Part shown: piece after piece, positions 22,167-29,243 of the stretch
Position numbering within the stretch: position 1 is the first letter of the stretch
Layout of the letters: the number at the start of each line of letters is the position of its first letter
Assembly (NCBI GenBank): GCA_046261875.1
Contig: JBHENW010000148.1
Span: forward strand, 1-29,483
Origin: JBHENW01 sp046261875
GTDB lineage: Bacteria > Acidobacteriota > Thermoanaerobaculia > UBA5066 > Gp7-AA6
Reading direction: 5' to 3'
DNA: 29,483 nt
Made by a program: the position numbers and the translations under genes
The notes under the pieces: model-generated
Seen by the model: the letters and a program-made list of their open reading frames with translations, nothing else
What the model was told of the DNA's origin: nothing
Databases searched by the model: none

Positions 22167-22718
22167 TCATTCGCCGGCCAGTCGCTTCCCGTATTGCTCC
22201 TCGAGCGACGCGTGGGTCGTCCAGAAAGGCCGCGGTGTCCGGCCTGCCAGAACGTCGGCGAGGATGCTGAAGTGGGTGTGCCAACCCCCCGAGACGCTCT
22301 TCATCGCATCGGGACCTGCCAGCCGCCGATGGGTCACCACCAGGAGCACGTCGTCTCCGCGCGACGCGAGCTCGAAAGTCACTTCCGTGTCCGGCCCCTC
22401 CTCCTCGCCCCACGTGTAGCTCAGGCGGCGCGGCGGATCGCAGGCGGTGATCCGGCCGGAAACCGTTCCTCCCTCCTCGTACTTCCGGTACTTCTCCGGA
22501 ACCTCTTCGCGCTCCGGCGAGAGGTCGGCGTGCCGGAACTCGAGCTCGACGCGCCCGCCGACACGCAGGTCCATCGCGCCGGCCGCGAGCCACTTTCCGC
22601 GTTTCTCGGACTCCGTCAGGTAAGCCCAGATCCGTTCGATCGGGCCGGGCAGCAAGCGCTCGAACCGGACCTCGCCCGGCCCCGTGACCCGTCCATAGAC
22701 ATCCGCTCGATCGGCCAT
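22167..22718 (-). CDS. SRPBCC (AHSA1-like) ligand-binding domain protein
   Basis: 183 residues. START/AHSA1-type features are visible: VRFERLLPGPIERIWAYLTESEKRGKWL at the N-terminus, then VGGRVELEFRH, LSYTWGEEEG and the C-terminal helix GGWHTHFSILADVLAGR. Such proteins bind hydrophobic ligands in a deep pocket, and stand-alone members paired with ArsR regulators are common in stress or detoxification loci. The ligand cannot be read from sequence. The start is ATG with a weak AAGGA. It is the first gene of a two-gene unit with the ArsR regulator and is divergent from the EamA transporter. Confidence 0.9.
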   Translation of the reverse strand: MADRADVYGRVTGPGEVRFERLLPGPIERIWAYLTESEKRGKWLAAGAMDLRVGGRVELEFRHADLSPEREEVPEKYRKYEEGGTVSGRITACDPPRRLSYTWGEEEGPDTEVTFELASRGDDVLLVVTHRRLAGPDAMKSVSGGWHTHFSILADVLAGRTPRPFWTTHASLEEQYGKRLAGE

Positions 22719-22745
22719 CGTCTGTCCTTTCCGTTCAGGCCAACG

Positions 22746-22763
22746 TTAACCCTGTTGGGTGAA
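22746..22763. promoter_or_regulatory. Candidate ArsR operator, imperfect palindrome
   Basis: The arms TTAACCC and GGGTGAA around a 4-base spacer TGTT form an inverted repeat with one mismatch. It sits 28 bases upstream of the SRPBCC start, in the divergent space before the EamA gene. The GC content here is lower than in flanking DNA. Binding by the downstream ArsR protein is inferred from position only. Confidence 0.4.
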
Positions 22764-22818
22764 TGTTATCGCAACTCCCGCGGCGGGTCCAGCCGCCCGC
22801 GATACGGTGAGCCGGTCG

Positions 22819-23667
22819 ATGGCCCAGCTCAGTCACGCGTTGGCGGTGCTCTCCTCCGTCAGCTATGGCGCGGCCGACTTCCTCGGCGGTCTCGCCACGA
22901 AGCGCGGATCGAATGTCTTCTCGGTGGTCGCGTTCTCCCAGCTGGTCGGACTGATCCTGGTCGGGCTCTGCCTCCCCTTTCTTCCCTCTTCCGCTCCGAG
23001 CGCCGCGGACCTCGCCTGGGGGGCGGCGGCGGGCCTGGCCGGCGGCGTCGGTGTCGGCCTCCTCTACCGTGGCCTCGCGGTCGGGATGATGAGCGTCGTG
23101 GCGCCCGTGACCGCCGTGTGCGCCGTGATCATTCCGGTGGCCGTGGGCGTGGCCTTCGGAGAGCGGCTGACGCGCCCCGCCGGCCTCGGGGTCGTGCTCG
23201 CGATCGTGGCCATCGTGCTCATCAGCCAGAGCGGGGACCGCCAGGACGGCCGGCGGGCCACGACGGGACTTCCAGTCGCCATCGCGTCGGGTGTCGCGAT
23301 CGGCGTCTTCCTCGTTTGCCTGGAGCGCACCGCTCCCGCCGCCGGCCTCTGGCCTCTGATCCCGGCGCGCATCGTCTCCGTTTCCCTGTTCGCCGCGGCG
23401 GGCATGGTCCTCCGAAACGCGCTGCTTCCACGGCGCGGCGCGATGCGGATCGTCGTCGCCGGCGGCGTCCTCGACATGGCGGCCAACGTCCTCTACCTCC
23501 TCGCCGTCCGGGAGGGCCCGCTGGGCATCGTGGCGACGCTGACCTCCCTCTACCCGGCCAGCACGGTGCTCCTGGCCCGGATCGTCCTTCACGAGCGGCT
23601 GCGCCGGGTACAGCAAGCCGGCGTGGCGTGCGCCGCGGCGGCCATCCTGCTCATCGTGGCGTTCTGA
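22819..23667 (+). CDS. EamA/DMT-superfamily transporter
   Basis: About 282 residues from ATG at 22819; in-frame GTGs at 22807 and 22759 are alternatives. Around ten hydrophobic helices form two EamA halves, the first opening LSHALAVLSSVSYGAADFLGG, with AVGMMSVVAPVTAVCAVIIPV closing the first half and GIVATLTSLYPASTVLLARIVL near the end of the second. DMT transporters export small metabolites or drugs across the inner membrane; the substrate is not predictable. It is divergent from the SRPBCC-ArsR pair and might share control through the palindrome between them. Confidence 0.9.
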   Translation: MAQLSHALAVLSSVSYGAADFLGGLATKRGSNVFSVVAFSQLVGLILVGLCLPFLPSSAPSAADLAWGAAAGLAGGVGVGLLYRGLAVGMMSVVAPVTAVCAVIIPVAVGVAFGERLTRPAGLGVVLAIVAIVLISQSGDRQDGRRATTGLPVAIASGVAIGVFLVCLERTAPAAGLWPLIPARIVSVSLFAAAGMVLRNALLPRRGAMRIVVAGGVLDMAANVLYLLAVREGPLGIVATLTSLYPASTVLLARIVLHERLRRVQQAGVACAAAAILLIVAF

Positions 23668-23688
23668 TCGCCGGAGTCTGCGCGAGGT

Positions 23689-23718
23689 TGTCGATCGCCG
23701 GCCCGCTCGTTCGACGCA
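23689..23718 (+). promoter_or_regulatory. ECF42-type promoter P1 (before reductase-doxX)
   Basis: -35-like TGTCGA at 23689-23694, a 17-base spacer, then CGACGCA at 23712-23718, 20 bases before the reductase start. The motif pair and spacing equal those at 24711-24740 and 26091-26120. TGTCGA with a CGA-containing -10 is the signature I recall for ECF42 sigma factors, and such a sigma is encoded at 26638. Confidence 0.75.
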
Positions 23719-23737
23719 TCACAGGAGGAGGACGAGA

Positions 23738-24292
23738 GTGAGAAAGCTGTTCTGGCAGATGATGGTCACGCTCGAAGGATTCATGGAGGGGCCCAACCGG
23801 GAGCTGGACTGGCACGTCGCGGATGAGGATTTCGCGCGCTACGTCGCGGAGATGCAGGCTTCCATCGACGCGATTCTCCTGGGGCGCGTGACCTATGAGA
23901 TGTTCGCGGGCTACTGGCCGTCCCCCACCGAACCGGAGGCTCCCGCCATGAACGAGCTGCCCAAGTTCGTGTTTTCCCGGACGCTTGAGCGGGCCGATTG
24001 GAACGACTCGCGGCTGGTACGGGGTGATGTCGCCGAAGAGGTCCGCAGGCTCAGAGCGCAGTCCGGGAAGGACCTCGCGCTCTTCGGCAGCGCGAACCTC
24101 GCATCGACCTTCATGCGGCTCGGGCTGATCGACGAGTATCGGATTCTGGTCAACCCGGTCGTTCTGGGCGACGGACACCCGATGTTCCAGGGAGTCCGCG
24201 ACGGGATGTCCTTCGAGCTGGCCACGAGCCGGACGTTGCGGTCGGGGTGGCCTTGCTTTCGTATCGTCCGGCCGGATCGGAGGATGCCGTGA
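23738..24292 (+). CDS. RibD C-terminal / dihydrofolate reductase-like protein
   Basis: 184 residues. The fold signature is MVTLEGFMEGPNRELDW at the start, AILLGRVTYEMFAGYWP (NADPH-binding region), KFVFSRTL, DLALFGSANLASTFMRLGLIDEY and LVNPVVLGDGHPMF. This is the YyaP-type RibD-like reductase group, usually stand-alone NADPH-dependent oxidoreductases of unknown substrate rather than true folate enzymes. The GTG start has AGGAGGAGG a few bases upstream. Its stop overlaps the GTG start of doxX, so translation is coupled. P1 lies immediately upstream, placing it in the putative ECF42 regulon. Confidence 0.92.
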   Translation: MRKLFWQMMVTLEGFMEGPNRELDWHVADEDFARYVAEMQASIDAILLGRVTYEMFAGYWPSPTEPEAPAMNELPKFVFSRTLERADWNDSRLVRGDVAEEVRRLRAQSGKDLALFGSANLASTFMRLGLIDEYRILVNPVVLGDGHPMFQGVRDGMSFELATSRTLRSGWPCFRIVRPDRRMP

Positions 24293-24747
24293 GCCAATCC
24301 ATTCTCGTGTCCCGCTGGCGGTTGCTGGCGCCCTATCTCCTGAGCGTTCTCCGGATGGTGGCCGCTTTCCTCTTCATGCAGGTGGGGACCGCGAAGCTCT
24401 TCGCGTTTCCCGGCGCCGTGATGCCGGGCGGCGGTACGGCTCCCGTCGGGTCGCTCGCGTGGGTTGCGGGATTCCTCGAGATGTTCGGCGGAGCGTTTCT
24501 GCTCGTCGGCCTGTTCACGCGCAGCGTCGCATTCCTGCTGTCCGGGGAGATGGCCGTCGCTTACTTCATGGGACACGCGCCGCAGGGGCTCTGGCCGGTG
24601 CTCAACCAGGGCACCGACGCCGCCCTCTATGCGTTTCTCTTCCTCTACATCTCGGCGGCGGGGCCCGGGCCGAGGAGTCTCGATGCGCTCTTTTTCGGGA
24701 GGCGCGGCGCTGTCGATCCCACGGTGCCCCGTTCGACGTCAGAGTGA
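24289..24747 (+). CDS. DoxX-family membrane protein
   Basis: 152 residues from GTG at 24289, which overlaps the reductase stop (GTGA) and has GGAGG 5 bases upstream. Four hydrophobic helices are visible, with the DoxX wording FLFMQVGTAKLFAFPG, WVAGFLEMFGGAFLLVGLFTR, SGEMAVAYFMGHAPQGLWP and ALYAFLFLYISAAGPG. DoxX proteins are small inner-membrane proteins linked to thiol or oxidative stress systems. A -35/-10 pair for the next gene lies within its last codons (24711-24740). Confidence 0.92.
   Translation: MSQSILVSRWRLLAPYLLSVLRMVAAFLFMQVGTAKLFAFPGAVMPGGGTAPVGSLAWVAGFLEMFGGAFLLVGLFTRSVAFLLSGEMAVAYFMGHAPQGLWPVLNQGTDAALYAFLFLYISAAGPGPRSLDALFFGRRGAVDPTVPRSTSE
24711..24740 (+). promoter_or_regulatory. 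ECF42-type promoter P2 (inside the doxX 3' end, before DGPF-1)
   Basis: TGTCGA at 24711-24716, a 17-base spacer, then CGACGTC at 24734-24740. It lies within the doxX coding region and 57 bases before the first DGPF gene. The geometry is identical to P1 and P3 although the spacer sequence differs. Confidence 0.7.
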
Positions 24748-24797
24748 GGGCCGGAAAAGGGTCCGGCTCGAAACAAAAGAGCAAAGGAGAGAGAACG

Positions 24798-25220
24798 ATG
24801 CGAGTCATGGTGCTGGTCAAGGCGGACAAGGACTCGGAAGCGGGAGTGCTTCCGGACGAGAAAATGCTCCGCGACATGGGAAACTTCAACGAGGAGCTCG
24901 TGAAAGCCGGCGTGATGCTGGCGGGCGAGGGGCTCCAGCCGACCTCGAAGGGCGCCCGCGTCCGCTTCTCCGGGAAGCAGCGGACCGTCATCGACGGGCC
25001 TTTCACGGAGTCGAAGGAGCTGGTCGCCGGTTTCTGGGTCTGGAAGGTCAAGTCGATGCAGGAGGCGATCGAGTGGCTCAAGCGGGCGCCGTTCGATCAG
25101 ACCGAGGTCGAGATCCGCCAGATCTTCGAAGCGGAGGATTTCGGCGCCGAGTTCACTCCGGAGCTGCGGGACCAGGAGGAGCGCCATCGGGCGCAGGCGT
25201 TCGAGAACGCGAAGCGCTAA
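24798..25220 (+). CDS. DGPF-domain (YCII-related) protein 1
   Basis: 140 residues from ATG at 24798 with AAAGGAGAG upstream. It has the typical layout RVMVLVKAD, a helix (NEELVKAGVML), GLQPTSKG, then the name-giving DGPFTESKELVAGF (DGPF at 66-69), a helix (QEAIEWLKRAPF) and VEIRQIFEAEDFG. YCII-like folds are ferredoxin-like small domains, and DGPF proteins are the hallmark genomic partners and targets of ECF42 sigma factors. Their biochemical role is unknown. Its stop overlaps the stop of the convergent exonuclease gene by 4 bases. It is closely similar to the DGPF protein at 26142. Confidence 0.93.
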   Translation: MRVMVLVKADKDSEAGVLPDEKMLRDMGNFNEELVKAGVMLAGEGLQPTSKGARVRFSGKQRTVIDGPFTESKELVAGFWVWKVKSMQEAIEWLKRAPFDQTEVEIRQIFEAEDFGAEFTPELRDQEERHRAQAFENAKR

Positions 25221-26068
25221 CGCAAGAGACCGGGGGTCGCCCGGACCCATCGGTCTTCCAGATCGTGCACGCGCGGCGCCAGCCGCGCGTCGCCGCTCGC
25301 CCGCGTCATCGGGAGGAGGCCCGCGGTCGCGCCCCGCCACCGGAGCTGCTCGACGTCCCCGAAGAGGGGTGAGTCGATCCGCAGCGTCGCAAGCCTCTTG
25401 AAGAGCAGTGCGCGCTCCCGGTTCTCGTGGAGGACCTCCCCAGGAAAGTCTTCGATCCAGCCGTACCGTGCGATGAGGCGCGCGGCGGTCTTGACGCCGC
25501 AGCCCGGAACCCCCGGGTAGCCGTCCGCGGCGTCGCCCACGAGGGCCAGGAAATCCGGGATCCAGGCCGGCGCGACACCGTACTTCTCGCGGACCCCCTC
25601 CGCCCCGCGGATCCGGCCGCTCCGGCGGTCCACCTGCACGACCCGCTCCGCGACGACGCACTGCGCGAGGTCCTTGTCCGGCGTCCAAATGCACACCCGC
25701 TCGACTCCCGGGTCCCGCGCGGCCAGATGGGCCGCCGAGGCGAGCGCGTCGTCCGCCTCGAGCTCGACCATCGGCCAGACGGGCACGCCCATCGCGGCGA
25801 GCGCTTCTTCGAGCGGAAGGAACTGCGCGGCGAGGGCCGGCTCGATCCCGTCCCCGGTCTTGTAATACGGCCAGAGGTCGTTCCGGAACGACTCGATGAC
25901 GTGGTCGGTCGCGACCCCGACGTGCGTCGCTCCTCCTTCGAGCATCTGGGCGACCGTGTGTAGCACGCCGGCGACTGCGCCGTACGGGGGATCCGGGCCT
26001 CCGCCGCGCCGGATCCCGTAGAAGTGGCGGAAGAGCTCGTACGTCCCGTCGATCAGGTGGACGATCAT
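25217..26068 (-). CDS. Stand-alone 5'-3' exonuclease (PIN/FEN-like, Pol I N-terminal type)
   Basis: 283 residues from ATG at 26068, chosen because MIVHLIDGTYELFRHFYG is the proper family start; a longer frame would read through promoter P3. The metal-binding acidic residues sit in LIDGTYE, ELEADDALAS and TPDKDLAQCV, then DFLALVGDAADGYPGVPGCGVKTAARLI gives the second acidic set and the H3TH DNA-binding motif. The fold equals the 5'-nuclease domain of DNA polymerase I without a polymerase. It probably trims flaps or primers. It is inserted against the direction of the DGPF-sigma genes, between the two DGPF genes, and overlaps the first by 4 bases. Confidence 0.92.
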   Translation of the reverse strand: MIVHLIDGTYELFRHFYGIRRGGGPDPPYGAVAGVLHTVAQMLEGGATHVGVATDHVIESFRNDLWPYYKTGDGIEPALAAQFLPLEEALAAMGVPVWPMVELEADDALASAAHLAARDPGVERVCIWTPDKDLAQCVVAERVVQVDRRSGRIRGAEGVREKYGVAPAWIPDFLALVGDAADGYPGVPGCGVKTAARLIARYGWIEDFPGEVLHENRERALLFKRLATLRIDSPLFGDVEQLRWRGATAGLLPMTRASGDARLAPRVHDLEDRWVRATPGLLR

Positions 26069-26090
26069 TCCGCGGAAACGATACCCAAAC

Positions 26091-26120
26091 TGTCGATACC
26101 GGGAGGCGTCCTTCGACGCA
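26091..26120 (+). promoter_or_regulatory. ECF42-type promoter P3 (before DGPF-2 and the sigma factor)
   Basis: TGTCGA at 26091-26096, a 17-base spacer, then CGACGCA at 26114-26120, 21 bases before the DGPF-2 start. Same -35, spacing and -10 as P1. No separate copy precedes the sigma gene, so the sigma would be autoregulated from P3. Confidence 0.75.
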
Positions 26121-26141
26121 CAGGTGGGAGGAGAGAAGCCG

Positions 26142-26567
26142 ATGCGGTTCATGATCCTCGTCAAGACCACGGAGAACACGGAAACTGGCGCCCTGCCCGG
26201 CGAGAAGCTCATTTCCGACATGGCGGATTACCACGAGGAGCTGGCTCGGGCCGGCGTGCTGCTCGACGCCTCCGGGCTCCAGCCCACGGCGAAGGGGTGG
26301 CGCGTCCGGTATTCCGGCGAGAAGCGGTCCGTTCTCGACGGGCCGTTCACCGAATCCAAAGAGCTCGTCGCGGGCTACACGCTCATCCAGGTGAAGACGC
26401 GAGAGGAGGCCCTCGAATGGGCCAGGCGCTTTCCCCATCCCTCCGGCGGCGGGGACGCCGAGATCGAGGTCCGGCAGCTCTACGAGCCCGAAGACTTCGG
26501 CCCGAGCGAGGGCATGGACCGCTTCCGCGAGCTCGCGCTCGGGGAAGAAAAGAAGCGGCGGAGCTGA
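26142..26567 (+). CDS. DGPF-domain (YCII-related) protein 2
   Basis: 141 residues from ATG at 26142 with GGGAGGAGAG upstream; an in-frame start six codons earlier would overlap that site. RFMILVKTTENTETGALPGEK opens the domain, and DGPFTESKELVAGY (DGPF at 66-69) and EIEVRQLYEPEDFG complete it. It is the paralogue of the protein at 24798, sharing the same length and motif spacing. It directly precedes the ECF42-type sigma gene with a 70-base gap, the classical DGPF-sigma pairing. The pair is probably transcribed from P3. Confidence 0.93.
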   Translation: MRFMILVKTTENTETGALPGEKLISDMADYHEELARAGVLLDASGLQPTAKGWRVRYSGEKRSVLDGPFTESKELVAGYTLIQVKTREEALEWARRFPHPSGGGDAEIEVRQLYEPEDFGPSEGMDRFRELALGEEKKRRS

Positions 26568-26637
26568 GCGCGTCCCGGCCCGGGCCCGCCCGCCCCCGGC
26601 TCCGCCCGCGGGCGCAAAGATGGTCTGATGGGGAGCC

Positions 26638-27909
26638 GTGGCGGCTCCCGATCCCCATCGGGCGATCGATGCGGTCTGGAAGATCGAGTCGGCCCGGCTC
26701 ATCGCCGGGCTGGCCCGGATCATCCGCGACGTCGGCCTCGCCGAAGACCTCGCCCAGGACGCGCTCGTCGCGGCGCTCGAGCGGTGGCCGCATTCCGGCG
26801 TGCCCGAGAACCCCGGCGCGTGGCTGATGGCGACGGCGAAGCATCGGGCCATCGACGCGCTGCGGCGCAAGACCCTCCTCGAGCGCAAGCACGAGCAGCT
26901 CGGTTACGAGCTCGCCGGCCGGCAGGAGACGGATGTCGCCGGCCTCGAGGCCGCCCTGGACGATGACATCGGCGACGACCTCCTGCGCCTGGTCTTCACG
27001 GCGTGCCACCCACTGCTTTCCAGCGAGGCGCGCGTGGCGCTGACCCTCCGGATGCTCGGGGGATTGACGACCGGCGAGATCGCGCGCGCGTTCCTCGTCC
27101 CGGAAGCGACCGTCGCCCAGCGCATCGTCCGGGCCAAGCGCATCCTCGCCGAGGCGCAGGTCCCCTTCGAAGTTCCCCGCGGCGTCGAGCTCTCCGGGCG
27201 GCTCTCGTCGGTCCTCGAGGTCGTCTACCTCGTGTTCAACGAGGGTTACTCGGCGACCGCCGGCGAAGACTGGATGCGGCCGGGCCTCTGCGAGGACGCG
27301 CTTCGTCTGGGGCGGATCCTGGCCCGGCTGGTTCCGGCGGAGCCGGAGGTCCACGGGCTCGTCGCCCTGATGGAGATCCAGGCTTCGCGTTCCCACTCGC
27401 GCACCGGCCCGTCGGGAGAGCCGATCCTGCTCATGGACCAGGACCGCCGGCGCTGGGACCCCCTTCTCATCCGGCGTGGCCTCGCCGCGCTCGAGCGGGC
27501 CGAGACGCTCGGCGGCGCGGACGGGCCCTATGCCCTCCAGGCGGCGATCGCCGCCTGCCACGCGCGCGCCCGCGCGCCGGAAGAGACCGACTGGGCGAGG
27601 ATCGCCGCGCTCTACGAGACGCTCGCCCGGGCCGCGCCGTCGCCGGTCGTGGACCTCAACCGCGCCGTGGCGATCTCGATGGCGTTCGGCCCGGCGGCCG
27701 GCCTCGAGCTCGTGGACGCGATCGCCGCGGAGCCGGCGCTCGCGAAGTACCACCTCCTGCCGAGCGTGCGCGGTGATCTTCTCGCGAAGCTCCGCCGTTT
27801 CGAGGAAGCCCGCGCGGAGTTCGAGCGCGCGGCGTCGCTCACGCAGAACGCGCGCGAGCGGGACCTCCTGCTCGAGCGGGCGCGGACCACGGGGCAGGCG
27901 AGCCCGTGA
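26638..27909 (+). CDS. ECF42-type RNA polymerase sigma factor with long C-terminal extension
   Basis: 423 residues from GTG at 26638. Region 2 spans about 10-80 (RDVGLAEDLAQDALVAALERW, then NPGAWLMATAKHRAIDALRRK). Region 4 spans about 125-170 (VALTLRMLGGLTTGEIARAFLVPEATVAQRIVRAKR). After it comes the extension of about 250 residues with VVYLVFNEGYSAT (195-207) and later helical pairs such as LAALERAETLGG and FEEARAEFERAASL, TPR-like. In ECF42 sigma factors this extension takes the place of an anti-sigma factor in controlling activity. No anti-sigma gene is nearby. The stop overlaps the GTG start of the primase-polymerase gene, which may therefore be expressed with it. Confidence 0.94.
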   Translation: MAAPDPHRAIDAVWKIESARLIAGLARIIRDVGLAEDLAQDALVAALERWPHSGVPENPGAWLMATAKHRAIDALRRKTLLERKHEQLGYELAGRQETDVAGLEAALDDDIGDDLLRLVFTACHPLLSSEARVALTLRMLGGLTTGEIARAFLVPEATVAQRIVRAKRILAEAQVPFEVPRGVELSGRLSSVLEVVYLVFNEGYSATAGEDWMRPGLCEDALRLGRILARLVPAEPEVHGLVALMEIQASRSHSRTGPSGEPILLMDQDRRRWDPLLIRRGLAALERAETLGGADGPYALQAAIAACHARARAPEETDWARIAALYETLARAAPSPVVDLNRAVAISMAFGPAAGLELVDAIAAEPALAKYHLLPSVRGDLLAKLRRFEEARAEFERAASLTQNARERDLLLERARTTGQASP

Positions 27910-29243
27910 CGGCCGCGCAGCCGGCCGTGGTCCAAGCCGCCGGGCGGGAGGTCGTGATCACTAACCCGCAGAAGGTCTTTTTCCCCCGGACGGGGCACAC
28001 GAAGCTCGATCTGGTCCGGTACTACGCCGCGGTCGCGGACGGAGCGCTCCGCGGGATCGCGGGGCGTCCGATCGTCCTCAAGCGCTACGTCCACGGCGCC
28101 GACAACGAGCCCTTCTTCCAGAAGCGGGCTCCCGAGCAGCACCCCGACTGGATCGAGACCGTCGAGCTGCGCTTCCCGTCGGGCCGCACGGCGCGCGAGG
28201 TCGTCGTGCGCGATGCCGCGCAGCTGCTCTGGATCGTCAACCTCGGCTGCATCGACCTGAACCCCCACCCGGTGCGCGCCGACGACCTCGATCACCCCGA
28301 CGAGCTCCGCGTGGACCTCGACCCCGGGCCGGGGGTCGGCTGGGAGGACGTGCGGGAAATCGCGATGCGCGTGCGCGACGTGCTGCAGGAGCGGGGCTTG
28401 CGTGGGTGGCCCAAGACATCGGGCTCTCGCGGCATGCACGTCAACGTCCGGATCGAGCGGCGCTGGAGCTTCGACCAGGTGCGCCGGGCGGCGCTCGCCC
28501 TCGCGCGGGAAGTCGAGCGGCGCGCGCCGGAGAAGTCGACGAGCAAATGGTGGAAGGAGGAGCGGCACGGCGTCTTCCTCGACTACAACCAGAACGCCAA
28601 GGACCGCACGGTGGCGTCGGCTTGGTCCGTGCGGCCGACGCCGGACGCGCGGGTGTCCATGCCGCTCGAGTGGGACGAGGTGCCCGGCTGCAACCCTGCG
28701 GCCTTCACGCTGGTGACGTCACCCGGGCGCATGGCCGGGCGCGGCGACGCGTCGGCGGGCATCGATTCGGCGGCCGGATCCCTCGACGGACTGCTCGAGC
28801 TCTCCGCCGCACAGGAAGCCGCCGGCCTGGGGGATGCGCCCTGGCCGCCGCACTACAGGAAAGGGGGGGACGAGCCGCCGCGCGTCGCCCCGTCGCGCCG
28901 GAAGGGGGCGGGCGCCGCGAAGAAGGCCCGCGGACGCCGCGAGCCGTCGCAGCCGCTCGTCACCGTCGCGAAGGCGCAGCACCGGAAGGACGCGGTCGCC
29001 GGCCTGGAGCGCTGGAAGGCCCGGCATCCCGAGGCCGCCGCGCACCTGCAGGAGGACGACGTTCTGGTGGACGCCATGCGCGGCAGCTCGAGCACATGGA
29101 CGCTCCTTCGCGTCAACCTGCGGCACGTCCCGGAGGCCGCACGCCCGGCGGAGGAACCTCCCGATCCGGACTACGATCCCTGGCGGGGCTTCCGGCCTCC
29201 CCCGCGCGGTTCGCGCGAACCGAAGACGCGCTCGAGCTCGTAG
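27906..29243 (+). CDS. LigD-type primase-polymerase (PrimPol/PolDom) protein, stand-alone
   Basis: 445 residues from GTG at 27906, overlapping the sigma stop by 4 bases. The N-terminal polymerase domain of LigD is complete: the metal ligands Asp137 and Asp139 in VDLDPG, SGSRGMH (172-178) and the third Asp at 226 in FLDYNQN. In non-homologous end joining this domain fills gaps with ribonucleotides. No ligase or phosphoesterase domain is fused; instead there is a Lys/Arg-rich linker (about 325-350) and a C-terminal segment (DAMRGSSSTWTLLRV, then PDPDYDPWRGF) that I cannot assign. The last 73 bases overlap the 3' end of a convergent ligase gene. No Ku gene is in the window. Confidence 0.92.
   Translation: MTAAQPAVVQAAGREVVITNPQKVFFPRTGHTKLDLVRYYAAVADGALRGIAGRPIVLKRYVHGADNEPFFQKRAPEQHPDWIETVELRFPSGRTAREVVVRDAAQLLWIVNLGCIDLNPHPVRADDLDHPDELRVDLDPGPGVGWEDVREIAMRVRDVLQERGLRGWPKTSGSRGMHVNVRIERRWSFDQVRRAALALAREVERRAPEKSTSKWWKEERHGVFLDYNQNAKDRTVASAWSVRPTPDARVSMPLEWDEVPGCNPAAFTLVTSPGRMAGRGDASAGIDSAAGSLDGLLELSAAQEAAGLGDAPWPPHYRKGGDEPPRVAPSRRKGAGAAKKARGRREPSQPLVTVAKAQHRKDAVAGLERWKARHPEAAAHLQEDDVLVDAMRGSSSTWTLLRVNLRHVPEAARPAEEPPDPDYDPWRGFRPPPRGSREPKTRSSS

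Noticed and set aside
26069..26221. Longer N-terminus for the exonuclease
   Set aside because: It would put promoter P3 and the DGPF-2 ribosome-binding site inside the gene, and the family start is MIVHLIDG at 26068.
24645..26888. Minus-strand open frame of 747 codons spanning DGPF-1 to the sigma gene
   Set aside because: It crosses several genes with strong ribosome-binding sites and family motifs on the plus strand, and the exonuclease in another frame.
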